The position numbers were made by a program, and so were the translations under genes. DNA of 64,000 nt from positions 62,001 to 126,000 of the forward strand of contig JAQOTA010000033.1 of NCBI GenBank assembly GCA_029532415.1, given 5' to 3'. Shown here in pieces: positions 45,970 through 55,165 of this stretch. The notes under the pieces were generated by a model, which searched no databases, was not told where the DNA came from, and worked only from the letters and a program-made list of their open reading frames with translations. Source of the DNA: Marasmius tenuissimus (Eukaryota; Basidiomycota; Agaricomycetes; Agaricales; Marasmiaceae). Each line of letters begins with the position of its first letter. The stretch's first letter is position 1.

Positions 45970-46419
45970 TTATGTTGAATGTCCACATTCAATTTTGCAT
46001 AACCATCCTATGTCCCAATCAGTAATGAACTGGTTCGTCACAAATGTTGGACGCCGCGATATTGTTGTAGTCGTTATCATAATCGGAGTCAGGAGCATTA
46101 GGTTGGCGTGTTTGTAAGAAAGGTCGCTGAGGGCATGTAGAGGGATAATGCCCTGGAGATCATTGATGGCAGTGGTTGCAAACCCATGTACTGCAGGAAT
46201 GGGCGAAATGTCCGAACCCGTTACAATTGAAACATGCGTCTCGAGAATTGGGTCTTCTCGATGGTCTGACTCGTGTTCTAACAGTTTGTCGTTGAGTGGG
46301 TCTGTTAGGAAGAGAAATTGGTGCGGAGCGCCATGAATTGGTAGAGGATTGTGAGCTTCGTCGGGATCCTCCTCGTGGCCCTCGGGGACGGTTTTGTTGT
46401 TGATTGGGTGTGGGAGCAT
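45970..46419 (-). CDS. Second extra ORF before the 3' LTR
   Basis: 149 codons, His/Pro/Asp-rich, start MLPHPINNKT, unrecognised. May be part of the preceding ORF separated by a lesion. It ends 12 bases from the 3' LTR. Confidence 0.45.
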   Translation of the reverse strand: MLPHPINNKTVPEGHEEDPDEAHNPLPIHGAPHQFLFLTDPLNDKLLEHESDHREDPILETHVSIVTGSDISPIPAVHGFATTAINDLQGIIPLHALSDLSYKHANLMLLTPIMITTTTISRRPTFVTNQFITDWDIGWLCKIECGHST

Positions 46420-46459
46420 TCGGCCTCAGGTCAGAGGTTTGAATTGGAGGTGGTCGATA

Positions 46460-47137
46460 TCATAAATGTCCGATTGCTGATGCAATGACATTTTCTACCA
46501 TTTGATCAGTGATGATAGGAGGTGGAATAGGGATGGGAGCGGTTTCTACCGCTGTGGGTGGTTCGGCTACTGTAGACGAAATTTCTCCTTCTTCTCTTTC
46601 TTCCTTTACTACCATCTTCCCTTTTCGTCTCTCCTCCTTCTCTTCGTTAATTCTGTTGGTTTCTTCTGTAATTCGATGTTCTTCTCCAATCTTGATTTGT
46701 TCAAGCATCCCAAAGTTGAGAGCGTTTTTGGCCAACGTTCCCAAGCTTTCTCGAAGTCCTTGAACATGCTCAACTAGTTTCGTATGCTCCCATCGTAGGT
46801 CATAGAAGGTACGGGCAAGAAAAATGAGGTGTTCGTGATTTTGGAGGTGATCCGTAACGAGTTCGTCATAGTCGGTGTTCATGAGTATTGCTTTGATGTT
46901 GTTGCCATCGGCTAGGTTAAGGAGTGCTCGGGAAGGATAATGAAGTTGGTCTATAAGGGAAGGCATGTCGTCGTGAGAAGAGTTGTCGTTAACAGGTTGG
47001 TGTAAAGAGAGGTTAAAATCAGGGTTTCGAGGATCGTCAAGGTAAGCTGGTGGTGGAGGTAGTTGTTGACGAAGTACTGTGTGAAGTTGAGTTTCGTAAG
47101 TTTGTGAGGTGGATGCTGCTGCATTGACGGAGACCAT
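46460..47137 (-). CDS. Extra ORF downstream of pol in the LTR element
   Basis: An intact 225-codon frame from MVSVNAAAST. It is predicted mostly helical with a long charged segment (EETNRINEEKEERRKGK) and a Pro-rich end. There is no signal peptide or membrane helix, so it is not env-like. It lies between the chromodomain and the 3' LTR. A second frame (46419-45970, 149 codons) follows and could be its continuation. Function unknown; similar third ORFs occur in some fungal Ty3 elements. Confidence 0.65.
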   Translation of the reverse strand: MVSVNAAASTSQTYETQLHTVLRQQLPPPPAYLDDPRNPDFNLSLHQPVNDNSSHDDMPSLIDQLHYPSRALLNLADGNNIKAILMNTDYDELVTDHLQNHEHLIFLARTFYDLRWEHTKLVEHVQGLRESLGTLAKNALNFGMLEQIKIGEEHRITEETNRINEEKEERRKGKMVVKEEREEGEISSTVAEPPTAVETAPIPIPPPIITDQMVENVIASAIGHL

Positions 47138-47186
47138 AGTGTTGAATTTGTTATGAAGAGAAGTGGAATTGATTTGGATGATTTCT

Positions 47187-50100
47187 TCAGCAAATTTGTC
47201 TCCTCTTTTTATACTCTTGAAGAGTTTCTTTGGCGTTCTTCAGAGCTTTGGCAGTAAGCCACTTGTTTTCTGAGGATGGTTCCCCTACCCAAGTGACAAG
47301 GTATTCGCGGGGTTTCTTCTTCGGCTGATGATCGATAATCGATTCTACTTCATTTTCTTCTTCTCCATCTATGATATCAGGTGACGGGTACGTCCAGTTC
47401 TCTCCATATGACTCTGTTTCCTTGTATGGGGTTAAGAGGTTTGCATGAAACACTGGATGAACCTTCCATTGTTCTGGCAGTGTCAGACGATATGTCACTG
47501 GTCCTAGAACTTCTTCGATTTCGAATGGTCCTTCTTGTTTTGGTGCTAACTTTCGTGTTTCGTATCCAAAGTTGATGTTCTTTGCTTCTAACCAAACCCT
47601 TTGCCCAATTTTGAATGGTTCGTACTTGTCCCGCGTACAAAGCAAGTTCTTGTAATGCAAACATTTCATCTCGGACTTTCTTGAGGTCATTGAGTCTTTC
47701 TTCTGCACTTGGAACATTGGACTTTTCGATGATTGGTGGAATTGCTCGTGGGTTGTATCCCATCATAATGAAAAATGGGGAATGTTTCCTGGCTGAATGT
47801 ATTCGATTGTTGTGAGTGAATTCCGCTGTTGGTAGATACTTTTTCCAATCATGTTGCCTTCTAGCGCAGAACATTCGTAGATAGACTTCCACTTCTTGGT
47901 TAACTCGTTCTGTTTCTCCATCCGTCTGTGGGTGATATGCCGTACTCATGGAGAGTTTTATTCCAAGTAATTTTCCAAGTTCTTTGAATGCATTGGCTGC
48001 AAATCTGGGATCTCTGTCAGATATAATCTTGTCAGGTAATCCAAATCTCTTGTAGACATAGTCGAGAAGAAGATTAGCTGCTCCTATTGCGTCGATTGTT
48101 TTTCAACAAGGTGCTAAAATTACCCCCTTTGTAGCTCCATGGTCGACCACGACCAATAAGGAATCATCTCCGTCGTTTTCCAGTAGATCTGTAATAAGAT
48201 CCATAGTGAGATTTGTAAATGGTAATGCATTTTCTGGTGCTGGTATCGGCATTAACGGTGCCTTTGTTGGATGTGTGTTGATTTTCATTTGTTGGCATAG
48301 TGCGCATCCTTCCACAAACTTCTTTACGTAAGAATACATTCCGGGCCACCAGTAATCACGTTTAACTTGTTCGAGAGTGTTATATTGTCCTGGATGTCCT
48401 GCGTGAAGTGGATCGTGATGTTTCTTTGTTATCTTTCTTCTAAGCTCCTCATCTTTTGGCACATAGCATTTGTCCATGAAAAAGAGAAGTCTGTCTTCGA
48501 TTTTCCAATCTGATAGTGCTGATTTGATTGGTGGTGCTCCTTTTGTTTTCAAGGCTTCTACGGCATTTCTCATCAGATCATCTCCCATCGTTTTTTCTGC
48601 TACTAGGCTGTGAAGTTCCGTATCGATTACGTTCACGAATAGCTTGTCCGGTAACATCATAATGTCTTTGTTGTCAGTGTCTTCCGGTGGTATTAAATCC
48701 TCTCTCCTTGATAACACATCAGACTGTGCCATTTGATGTCCCGGTACATGGATGAGTTTTAGATCAAACTCTGATAAGAACAGAGCCCATCTAGCTTGTC
48801 AGCAGTTAAGTTTTTGATGTGATTGGAAATAAGTGAGGTTCTTGTGATCTGATAGTACTGTTGTCGGATGTTTCAATCCTAAAAGATAATGTCGCCAGGT
48901 TTCTAGTGCTCGCACTATTGCTAGTAGTTCTCGGTTGTAGATTTCATAGTTCCGTTCCGTTGGAGTGAATGAATGTGACAGATACCCGCATGGGTGCCAA
49001 TCTCCGTGTTCATCTTGCTGTTTCAACACTGCTCCTGTTGCCCATTTGGAAGCGTCAGCCTCTATCACAAACGGTCGATTTACATCCGGCATCCATAATA
49101 CTGGTTCTTCTAAAAATTTCTGTTTTAGTAATTTAAACGCCTGATCAGTTTCTTCCTTCCATTCAAATTTGGTATCCTTTTTTGTTAGATTGTTCAATGG
49201 TCTGGCAATCTCCGCATATTGTCCAATAAATTTCCGGTAGAAGTTCCCAAACCCTAAGAAAGATCTGACCCCTTTCACCGTTGTTGGCTCTTTCCATTCC
49301 TTGATTCCTGCAAGTTTAACCGGGTCCATAGAAATGATTCCAGGTCTAATAATCATTCCGAGAAAATCGACTTCTTGCACATTGAACTTGCACTTCTCTG
49401 GTTTAAGGTATAGGTCGTGCTCCTTGAGTCTTTGAAGGACTCGCTTTGTTCGGATTTTGTGTATTTCCTTGTTCGATGAAAAGATCAGTATGTCATCTAT
49501 ATAAATTACCATCCATCCTTCGTCAATCATGTCACTAAAAATATCATCCATGAAGGCTTGAAATGTAGCTGGAGAATTGCTGAGCCCAAAAAACATTACC
49601 ATGGGTTCATACAATCCTTTGTTCGTTTTGAATGCTGCCTTCCATTGATCTCCATCTTTGATCCGTATATTATTGTATCCATTCCTGAGATCCATTTTTG
49701 AAAATATTGTCGCTCCTTTTAGTTTGTCCATTAGATCTGTAATTAGCGGTAATGGATAAGTATTTCGGATTGTCCCTTCATTTAGTCTTCTGTAGTCTTG
49801 GCATGGTCGAAAAGCTCCCTGTTCTTTCTTTGATACGAAAAAGAACAGAGAAGCCATTGGTGATTTGGACAGTCGAATATACCCTTTTCGAAGGTTTTCT
49901 TTCAAGAATTCATCTTGTAATTCTTGTTCTTTCGGCGTCATAGGGTAGATTTTACATCCTGTTGGCATAAACCCTGGTTTGAAATCAATTGCATGATCAT
50001 AAGTTCTTGATTCGGGAAATCATTCTGCTGCCTTTTTCTCGAATCGTTCTTTGTATTCTGAAAGATATTCAGGAATTAGTTCTTCAATAGACTTTTTACC

Positions 50101-50676
50101 CTGATTTTTCTTTTGTGCTAATCCTTGTGATACCGTTGTCTTGGTTCTGACATAAACTTCTGGTGTTACTTGATCCTTGAATTCCTGAAAGGTTCGGATA
50201 CTGATATCGGATCTTTCCTGCCTGCTTCGAAACGTTAATGAATTTTTCGGAAAAAACAACGTACCTTTTGCCCAATCAATCTGAGGATTTCGTTTCCGTA
50301 ACCATGGGAGTCCAAGGATTATTTCTTCCTTTCCTAATCCTGAAACGAGAAACTGAATTTACATTTCTGTTCCTCCTATTGTGACATCGAGTGAAGCAGA
50401 TCTGCAAATCATTCTGGTCTTGTTCCCGGTTCCATCTACGTTGAATACCTTGATTGGTTTTTCAAGTAGTTTTGTGTTTATTTGGTGTTTTTCCACGAAT
50501 TCTCGATCAATGAAAGTTCCTCCTGCTCCTGAATCTATAAGTGCATTAGTATACAGATTTTCCATTTCCAATCTTTATAAATACGGGAATATGTATTGAG
50601 TGTTGGTCAACAGTCGCTACAGTTAGATTGGAAATAGATACGGAAGCTGGCAGAGATGACGTCGATTCAGTCTGCC
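47187..50676 (-). pseudogene. pol: Pol polyprotein (protease-RT-RNase H-integrase-chromodomain), broken
   Basis: Domains in order: protease with DSG active site in NALIDSGAGGTFIDREF (about 50530); linker GLPWLRKRNPQIDW; RT 49968-48799 with [30 protein letters not shown] and YIDDILIFS; RNase H with Asp in EADASKW; integrase 48732-48106 with HHCC (HHDPLHAGHPGQ, CALCQQMK), first Asp in LTMDLITDLL, second in ISDRDPRFAANAF, Glu in TDGETERVNQEV; and a chromodomain (EVESIIDHQPKKKPREYLV, TWVGEPSSENKWL) which usually directs integration to heterochromatin. Stops: 50359 (TAA), 50020-50022 (TGA), 48799-48801 (TGA) and 48103-48105 (TGA); a frameshift lies near 47640. At 48799 the expected N-R-R-Q reads N-C-stop-Q, explained by CGC CGA to TGC TGA, i.e. 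two C-to-T changes at CpG. Confidence 0.93.
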
Positions 50677-51747
50677 TTACATAAAACCCTCTTCCTCTAC
50701 CTTGTTATGAAATTCTTCTCTTTGTTCGTCGGTCATCTCCTGATAGATCGATCTGATCTGAGTATATCCACTAGGTTTCATTTTATCTGCTTCTGCCTTT
50801 GGAATAGTCACAAGGACCTTATCGTTTGGTTTCTTATTCTGATACTGGGGTCGTGGGTTCTGATATTGTCTTTGTCGGTTGGGGCAGTTTCTTCCGATGT
50901 GTCCTTGACGGCCGCATCTGAAACAAAGTCCTCTTTGAAAATATTCTTGTGTTTGAGCCGGGCTAAGCCGATCAATGTGAATTTGATCAACATCCATAGC
51001 ATTTGGATCTTGTTGGGTTTGATAATTTGGAACAAACTGGGGTTTTGGTTTGGATACTGTACTGCTGAGATAGCTGGCTATTCCTTTTCCTCTTCTCTTA
51101 TTGTTGTCCATCCTTTTGACGATTGTCTTCCAGGATGCAAGAGTAGTTGGCATTTCTTCTCTTTCATACATCCTATCTCTAATCCACTCATTGAGTCCTC
51201 GTACGAAATAGTCAATTAAAGCTGTGTCATCGCTGACTCCAGATTTAGCTGCTAGTGTTTTAAACTTGGAGACATAATCGTCCGCTGTATCTTTGTTCTG
51301 TTGAAGTTGCCAAAGTTTGTTTAGGGCGTTCCCTGCCTTGTCTGACTCTCTAAATGCTTCTTTGAATGTAGCTTTGAAAGCATTGTATGTCGGCCATATT
51401 CCTCCTGCCTTCGTGTATTCTTGGATTCGTACTGTCTTCCATCTTCCAGCCAGTCCTCTTTTCATGTAGGATAGCATGAAGGTTACTTTCTTCTTGTCAT
51501 CGGAATAGATTTCTTCGTTTGCCGTAAGGTATAAGTCGACATCAGTTTGGAATTCTTCGGTTTTAGTGCAATCACCATCGAAATCCTTAGGGGTGCCGAT
51601 CTTTATCTCCTTGGCATGAGTGTTCACGGTTACTGCTTGCCCTGTCTGTCCTGACATTTCTGATTCTGTTGACTCTGTTTCCCAATCAGTATCTGAATCG
51701 TTTCCTAAATTAAGGTTCTGAAATAAATCTGCTGGTGGGGATTCCAA
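50677..51747 (-). CDS. gag: Gag polyprotein
   Basis: An intact 356-codon frame. The acidic N-terminus is followed by the retrotransposon gag fold (FQTDVDLYLTANEEIY, YMKRGLAGRWKTVRI, NALNKLWQLQQNKDTADDYV, DYFVRGLNEWIRDRMYER) and one CCHC zinc knuckle, CFRCGRQGHIGRNC. It assembles particles and binds element RNA. It ends at 50677; the protease frame continues after it in the -1 frame, which fits programmed frameshifting or decay. Confidence 0.93.
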   Translation of the reverse strand: MESPPADLFQNLNLGNDSDTDWETESTESEMSGQTGQAVTVNTHAKEIKIGTPKDFDGDCTKTEEFQTDVDLYLTANEEIYSDDKKKVTFMLSYMKRGLAGRWKTVRIQEYTKAGGIWPTYNAFKATFKEAFRESDKAGNALNKLWQLQQNKDTADDYVSKFKTLAAKSGVSDDTALIDYFVRGLNEWIRDRMYEREEMPTTLASWKTIVKRMDNNKRRGKGIASYLSSTVSKPKPQFVPNYQTQQDPNAMDVDQIHIDRLSPAQTQEYFQRGLCFRCGRQGHIGRNCPNRQRQYQNPRPQYQNKKPNDKVLVTIPKAEADKMKPSGYTQIRSIYQEMTDEQREEFHNKVEEEGFM

Positions 51748-51941
51748 AGTGTCTCTATATTCTGGATATGGAAGGAAAGGCCAGTTATCGCTTTCAGGAT
51801 TACTGATCTGTCCAGGGGATTCGGGTTCTGTATCTGGTGATGGGGTTCTGGTTTGAAAAGAAATCTTGTTGTTCGGTTCTGGGGTTCTGGTTTCTGGATT
51901 GTTGGGATAGCCTAAACTTGGATAAGTCGGCTGTTCTGGTA

Positions 51942-51956
51942 TTCAGCTTGACCTTA
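51942..51956 (-). other. Primer-binding site, self-priming type
   Basis: In element orientation TAAGGTCAAGCTGAA starts immediately after the LTR's terminal CA. It is the exact reverse complement of TTCAGCTTGACCTTA at 52057-52043 inside the same LTR, next to the predicted transcript start. No tRNA 3' end (TGG...) is matched. This is the Tf1-type arrangement, in which the 5' end of the mRNA primes reverse transcription. Confidence 0.8.
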
Positions 51957-52268
51957 TGTTATGACTGGTGTTCACAACGTAAGCTCAATACTGAGTTATT
52001 GACCTGTCTTGGTTCTGGTGTTGTGAATGTGAGATTGAGTTGTAAGGTCAAGCTGAAGAGCAAGACCTGTTACTGTACAAGTATAAATACTAAAACTAGA
52101 ACTGCGTACATACTGCAAACTGTTGTAAATACTGCAATCTGGCATACTGTGAACTACTCCAAATACTGTGGTCAGAATAATACTGCGATCAGATAAATAA
52201 ATGTATCAGAGTCATAGATAAGATATCTTAGATGAAGAAAATGATATACCCCTTTTGTAACTGTAACA
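51957..52268 (-). repeat. 5' LTR (312 bp)
   Basis: Upstream LTR in element orientation. Contains the TATA box and predicted transcription start. Confidence 0.95.
52081..52090 (-). promoter_or_regulatory. LTR TATA box (GTATTTATAC in element orientation)
   Basis: Lies about 25 bases upstream of 52057, the first base of the segment complementary to the PBS, i.e. a normal TATA-to-start distance. Confidence 0.6.
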
Positions 52269-52273
52269 CAAGG
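52269..52273 (+). repeat. Target-site duplication CAAGG (right)
   Basis: Same as 45642-45646. Confidence 0.9.
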
Positions 52274-53843
52274 CAGACTACAATTGTGTTGGATGGGTCC
52301 ACTCAAGAGGTTTGACTTCTTTGAGCCATGACCTCAACAGGACTCAGAGGGGAAGTAACACAGCTCAGTGATCTTTTTTCAGCAAGAGAGAGGTGCCTGC
52401 ATCCGAAAAAACTGTCAAGTCCGTCAACATGCCTCCAGACTATGGTTTAGAGTGTTGGCAATGGAATGGTAAGAAACATACTATTGGTCATATGACATTA
52501 CTATATTGGGTATTCCCACAACCGGTTGGTCGGTCGGCCGAAAGGTGCTTAGAAAAAAACGACTTGGTTCTACAGATTTTTTTAGGCCATCCCTTGCCCC
52601 CAAGAGTCTTTGGAATATCCCAAATTTTCCATAACGCCTCCCAATATCAAAAGTTGATGAGCCCATTCTCTCGCGTGTGGGTCTTTTACCCTTCCTCCGC
52701 GAGCCCCAGTCGACACCGCTCATCCCAACTTAGGGAGGGAAATTATTGAGCATGAGATGTTTGCGTCGACGGGTAGGAACACCTTCAAATTCACTGCCGG
52801 GATATGAAGCTACTATCAACGAGCTTGGAAAACTCCTGAGTGGAGACGATTCGTACCCTCCACCAACTTTCAAGGAATCTCGCATGAGTAATGGTCAGAT
52901 AATTTCATGGCGGAATCACCTTCATTGTGGCCGAGCTTACTGGCGCCTGATTGATTCAGGATCTTGTAATTGACAAACCCACTAGCTAACTTAGCTGTGC
53001 GCTTTTAAACCCTCGAGCACCATGGGGCCAATATATATGCCAGGGAACAGGTTGCATCATCCGATGATCAATCGGTCGACTACTGGATCGGATTTCATAC
53101 AATCACTTGCTCGGGTGTCCGTGGGTTTGAAGTTGAATAGAAGTTGGGTATTGAACTATTGAGCCACATTTCGATGGTTCTCCCGGCTATATGCTTCGAA
53201 GCCTTGACCTGGTGTCTAGTTGGCGGTCTCAAAATCATGATATAACAAAAACTGCTTCATAGAGGCTCGTCAATCCTCTTATTAGCTCTAGAGGGCATAA
53301 GCGAGAAGCTTTACCGCCGTATGATCAGCAAGTAGGTCCTCGTATCCTTATGGGTCCTAGGCTGTTTGAACTTGTGGCAAAGCTGTGCATATGACAACCG
53401 TTCACCATGAATGTTCTGACTCAAATATAGGGGACAACATTTGAGTATTGATATTAGCATTTAGTATCGGTAAGCCACATATAGACTTCAACATCCTTTC
53501 ATTCTCAGCTTTTAATGCTTGTCAGGCTCATTTTCCCTAAATAGCTAGAATCCAAAATGGAACCATCAGCCTGAATTGGCGGGATTTCTGACCCTAGCGT
53601 GACTTTGACGATTCGTGGATCCAAATCCTCACTCCGTCGGTACCAGCCTTTCGGGTACTCAATTGAGCAGATCCAAACAGTTTATAGTACAACAAGACAT
53701 TGTGACGGTTTGAGCGACCACGTAAGGGTCGAAATGGTCAGAACCTTCTTCGATTCAAAAGATGTTGATTTGATGCACATTACTTTGTCGTCTTGGTCAA
53801 AGGCTCGGATACGAGCACAGTAGTTTGTTCTTTGTAATGCTCC
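52274..53843. other. No recognised gene
   Basis: Frames such as 52393-52749 (+) and 53599-53823 (+) have no motif or splice pattern I can support. Confidence 0.5.
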
Positions 53844-55165
53844 TCAGACAACCGTTGCAACTGTATTCTCCGACGACTCCCCGCAAGTACTGTTCTTAGC
53901 AGCAGAGATCGTCGGCAACGTAAAATGATGAATCGAGTCTGACGGTGCGCCCGAAGAGACCCAGTAGAAGATGATTGCGCTCAGGATTACCTACGGAGAG
54001 AAAGGCAATGAGAAAAACATAGAACGAAAGGAATAGCGAGAGAACTGTACGAACATCCACAGCACAACTCGTCGTACACGCAAACCCTACTTCATGTCCG
54101 TTCCTCCCAAAGAATATTAAGACGTTGACCTAGTAGAAAGAAGTATTCGTCATGAATCATCCGGATTCTGGGCGACTTTGGACATGGATTGAAAAACCCA
54201 CACTCAGCACCATCAGCGTCAAGACCGTCGCGCTACCCATACAAGTAAATAAAGTGAACAAACAAATGAAACCAGGTAAAAAACTCACACCATCGTTCTC
54301 CTCGCCACAGCCCTTAACGCGGGCGACATAACCTTAGCCCCCCACAGCGGCAAACAGAACATACAAGTAAAAAACATATCCAGAACGAAATTCCATATCA
54401 ATATCATCATCAGTCTACAAAGTCGTGATTGTCATTTTCCTTATTCCCACGGAGGTAAGATAGTGGGAGCTCACGCGTAACTCTTGAACTCATATTCACA
54501 AGTTCCGTCTGAGTCAGGTTTAATTCGGGCTGATATTCCATCCCAAGTGACAGCGGAGATCCCAATCCAGCCGAGTTGAGCGAAGAGACAGATTCGAAAT
54601 GCTACGCTTTTGAGACGGGGGGTAGTGAGACCTTGAGACCATACGATATAGACCTGACAAGTTCAATGTCAGCGTTGAAAACAAGACAGTACGTGACCTG
54701 CAACCTTCTCAACGAGGAATGCGGATATCAGGACCTAAATGGTTGGGCAGGGATTCAATACAACGAGTTAATCGGCTGGATTTCATGAACATCGAGTCAC
54801 CTTTACAATCGCGTAAAATGCGCTACATATCAACACCGCCGCCGAACATATTCTTTGGTTGTGATACGTTCCAACGCCAGTGGACAGGAATCCAGCTTCT
54901 CAACCTGTGATCTGAGATTTGAGCATAACGGGAGTAAGGCAAGACTCACCGAGAAAAATGAACATCCATCTTGTCACGATTAGAAGGAAAAGGAAATGTC
55001 AGTTCGAACTCCAGGTGATCGACAAAAGGTACTAACGAATCCACAAGAATCAAAATCATGCACACCTTCCCCCACGTAATTTGTGTCCATTCCGGGAGTG
55101 TGGTCGGTATACGAGTCCACACGAGCAGTGAGAGGAGGGAGCTGGATATCAAATCGGAAGAACAT
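53844..55165 (-). CDS. Multi-pass membrane protein, second Agaricomycete family
   Basis: Minus-strand exons: TWGKVCMILILVDSLVPFVD (TM), GFLSTGVGTYHNQRIC then AVLICSAFYAIVK, VLISAFLVEK, VYIVWSQGLTTPRLKSVAFR, ICLFAQLGWIGISAVTW, GTCEYEFKSYA, LIWNFVLDMFFTCMFCLPLW, MSPALRAVARRTM, ATVLTLMVL, VNVLIFFGRNGHEVGFACTT and VILSAIIFYWVSSG, ending at TGA 53844-53846. Introns are short with GT..AG. The motifs (VxW..G..TPRLKS, SPALRxVAxRT, GHExGFACxxSCAxDV) mark a fungal transmembrane family of unknown function, distinct from the 43.6/58.2-kb pair. The N-terminal start and the junction near 54920 are not resolved; the frames there do not match cleanly, so a small defect is possible. Confidence 0.65.

Larger units (their letters stand above)
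45647..52268 (-). mobile_element. Ty3/gypsy chromovirus (Tf1/sushi-like), full-length but defective
   Basis: 6,622 bp with two 312-bp LTRs (TG...CA) and 5-bp TSDs. Minus-strand order: 5' LTR, primer-binding site, gag with CCHC knuckle, protease (ALIDSGAGGTFID), reverse transcriptase (YIDDILIFS), RNase H ([15 protein letters not shown]), integrase (HHCC, D, D, E) and a C-terminal chromodomain, then extra ORFs before the 3' LTR. The LTRs differ at about 13-14 of 312 positions, mostly transitions. Pol has in-frame stops and a frameshift, so it cannot move on its own. Confidence 0.95.

Noticed and set aside
46460..47137. ORF after pol as an envelope gene
   Set aside because: No signal peptide, no transmembrane helix and no glycoprotein-like Cys pattern.
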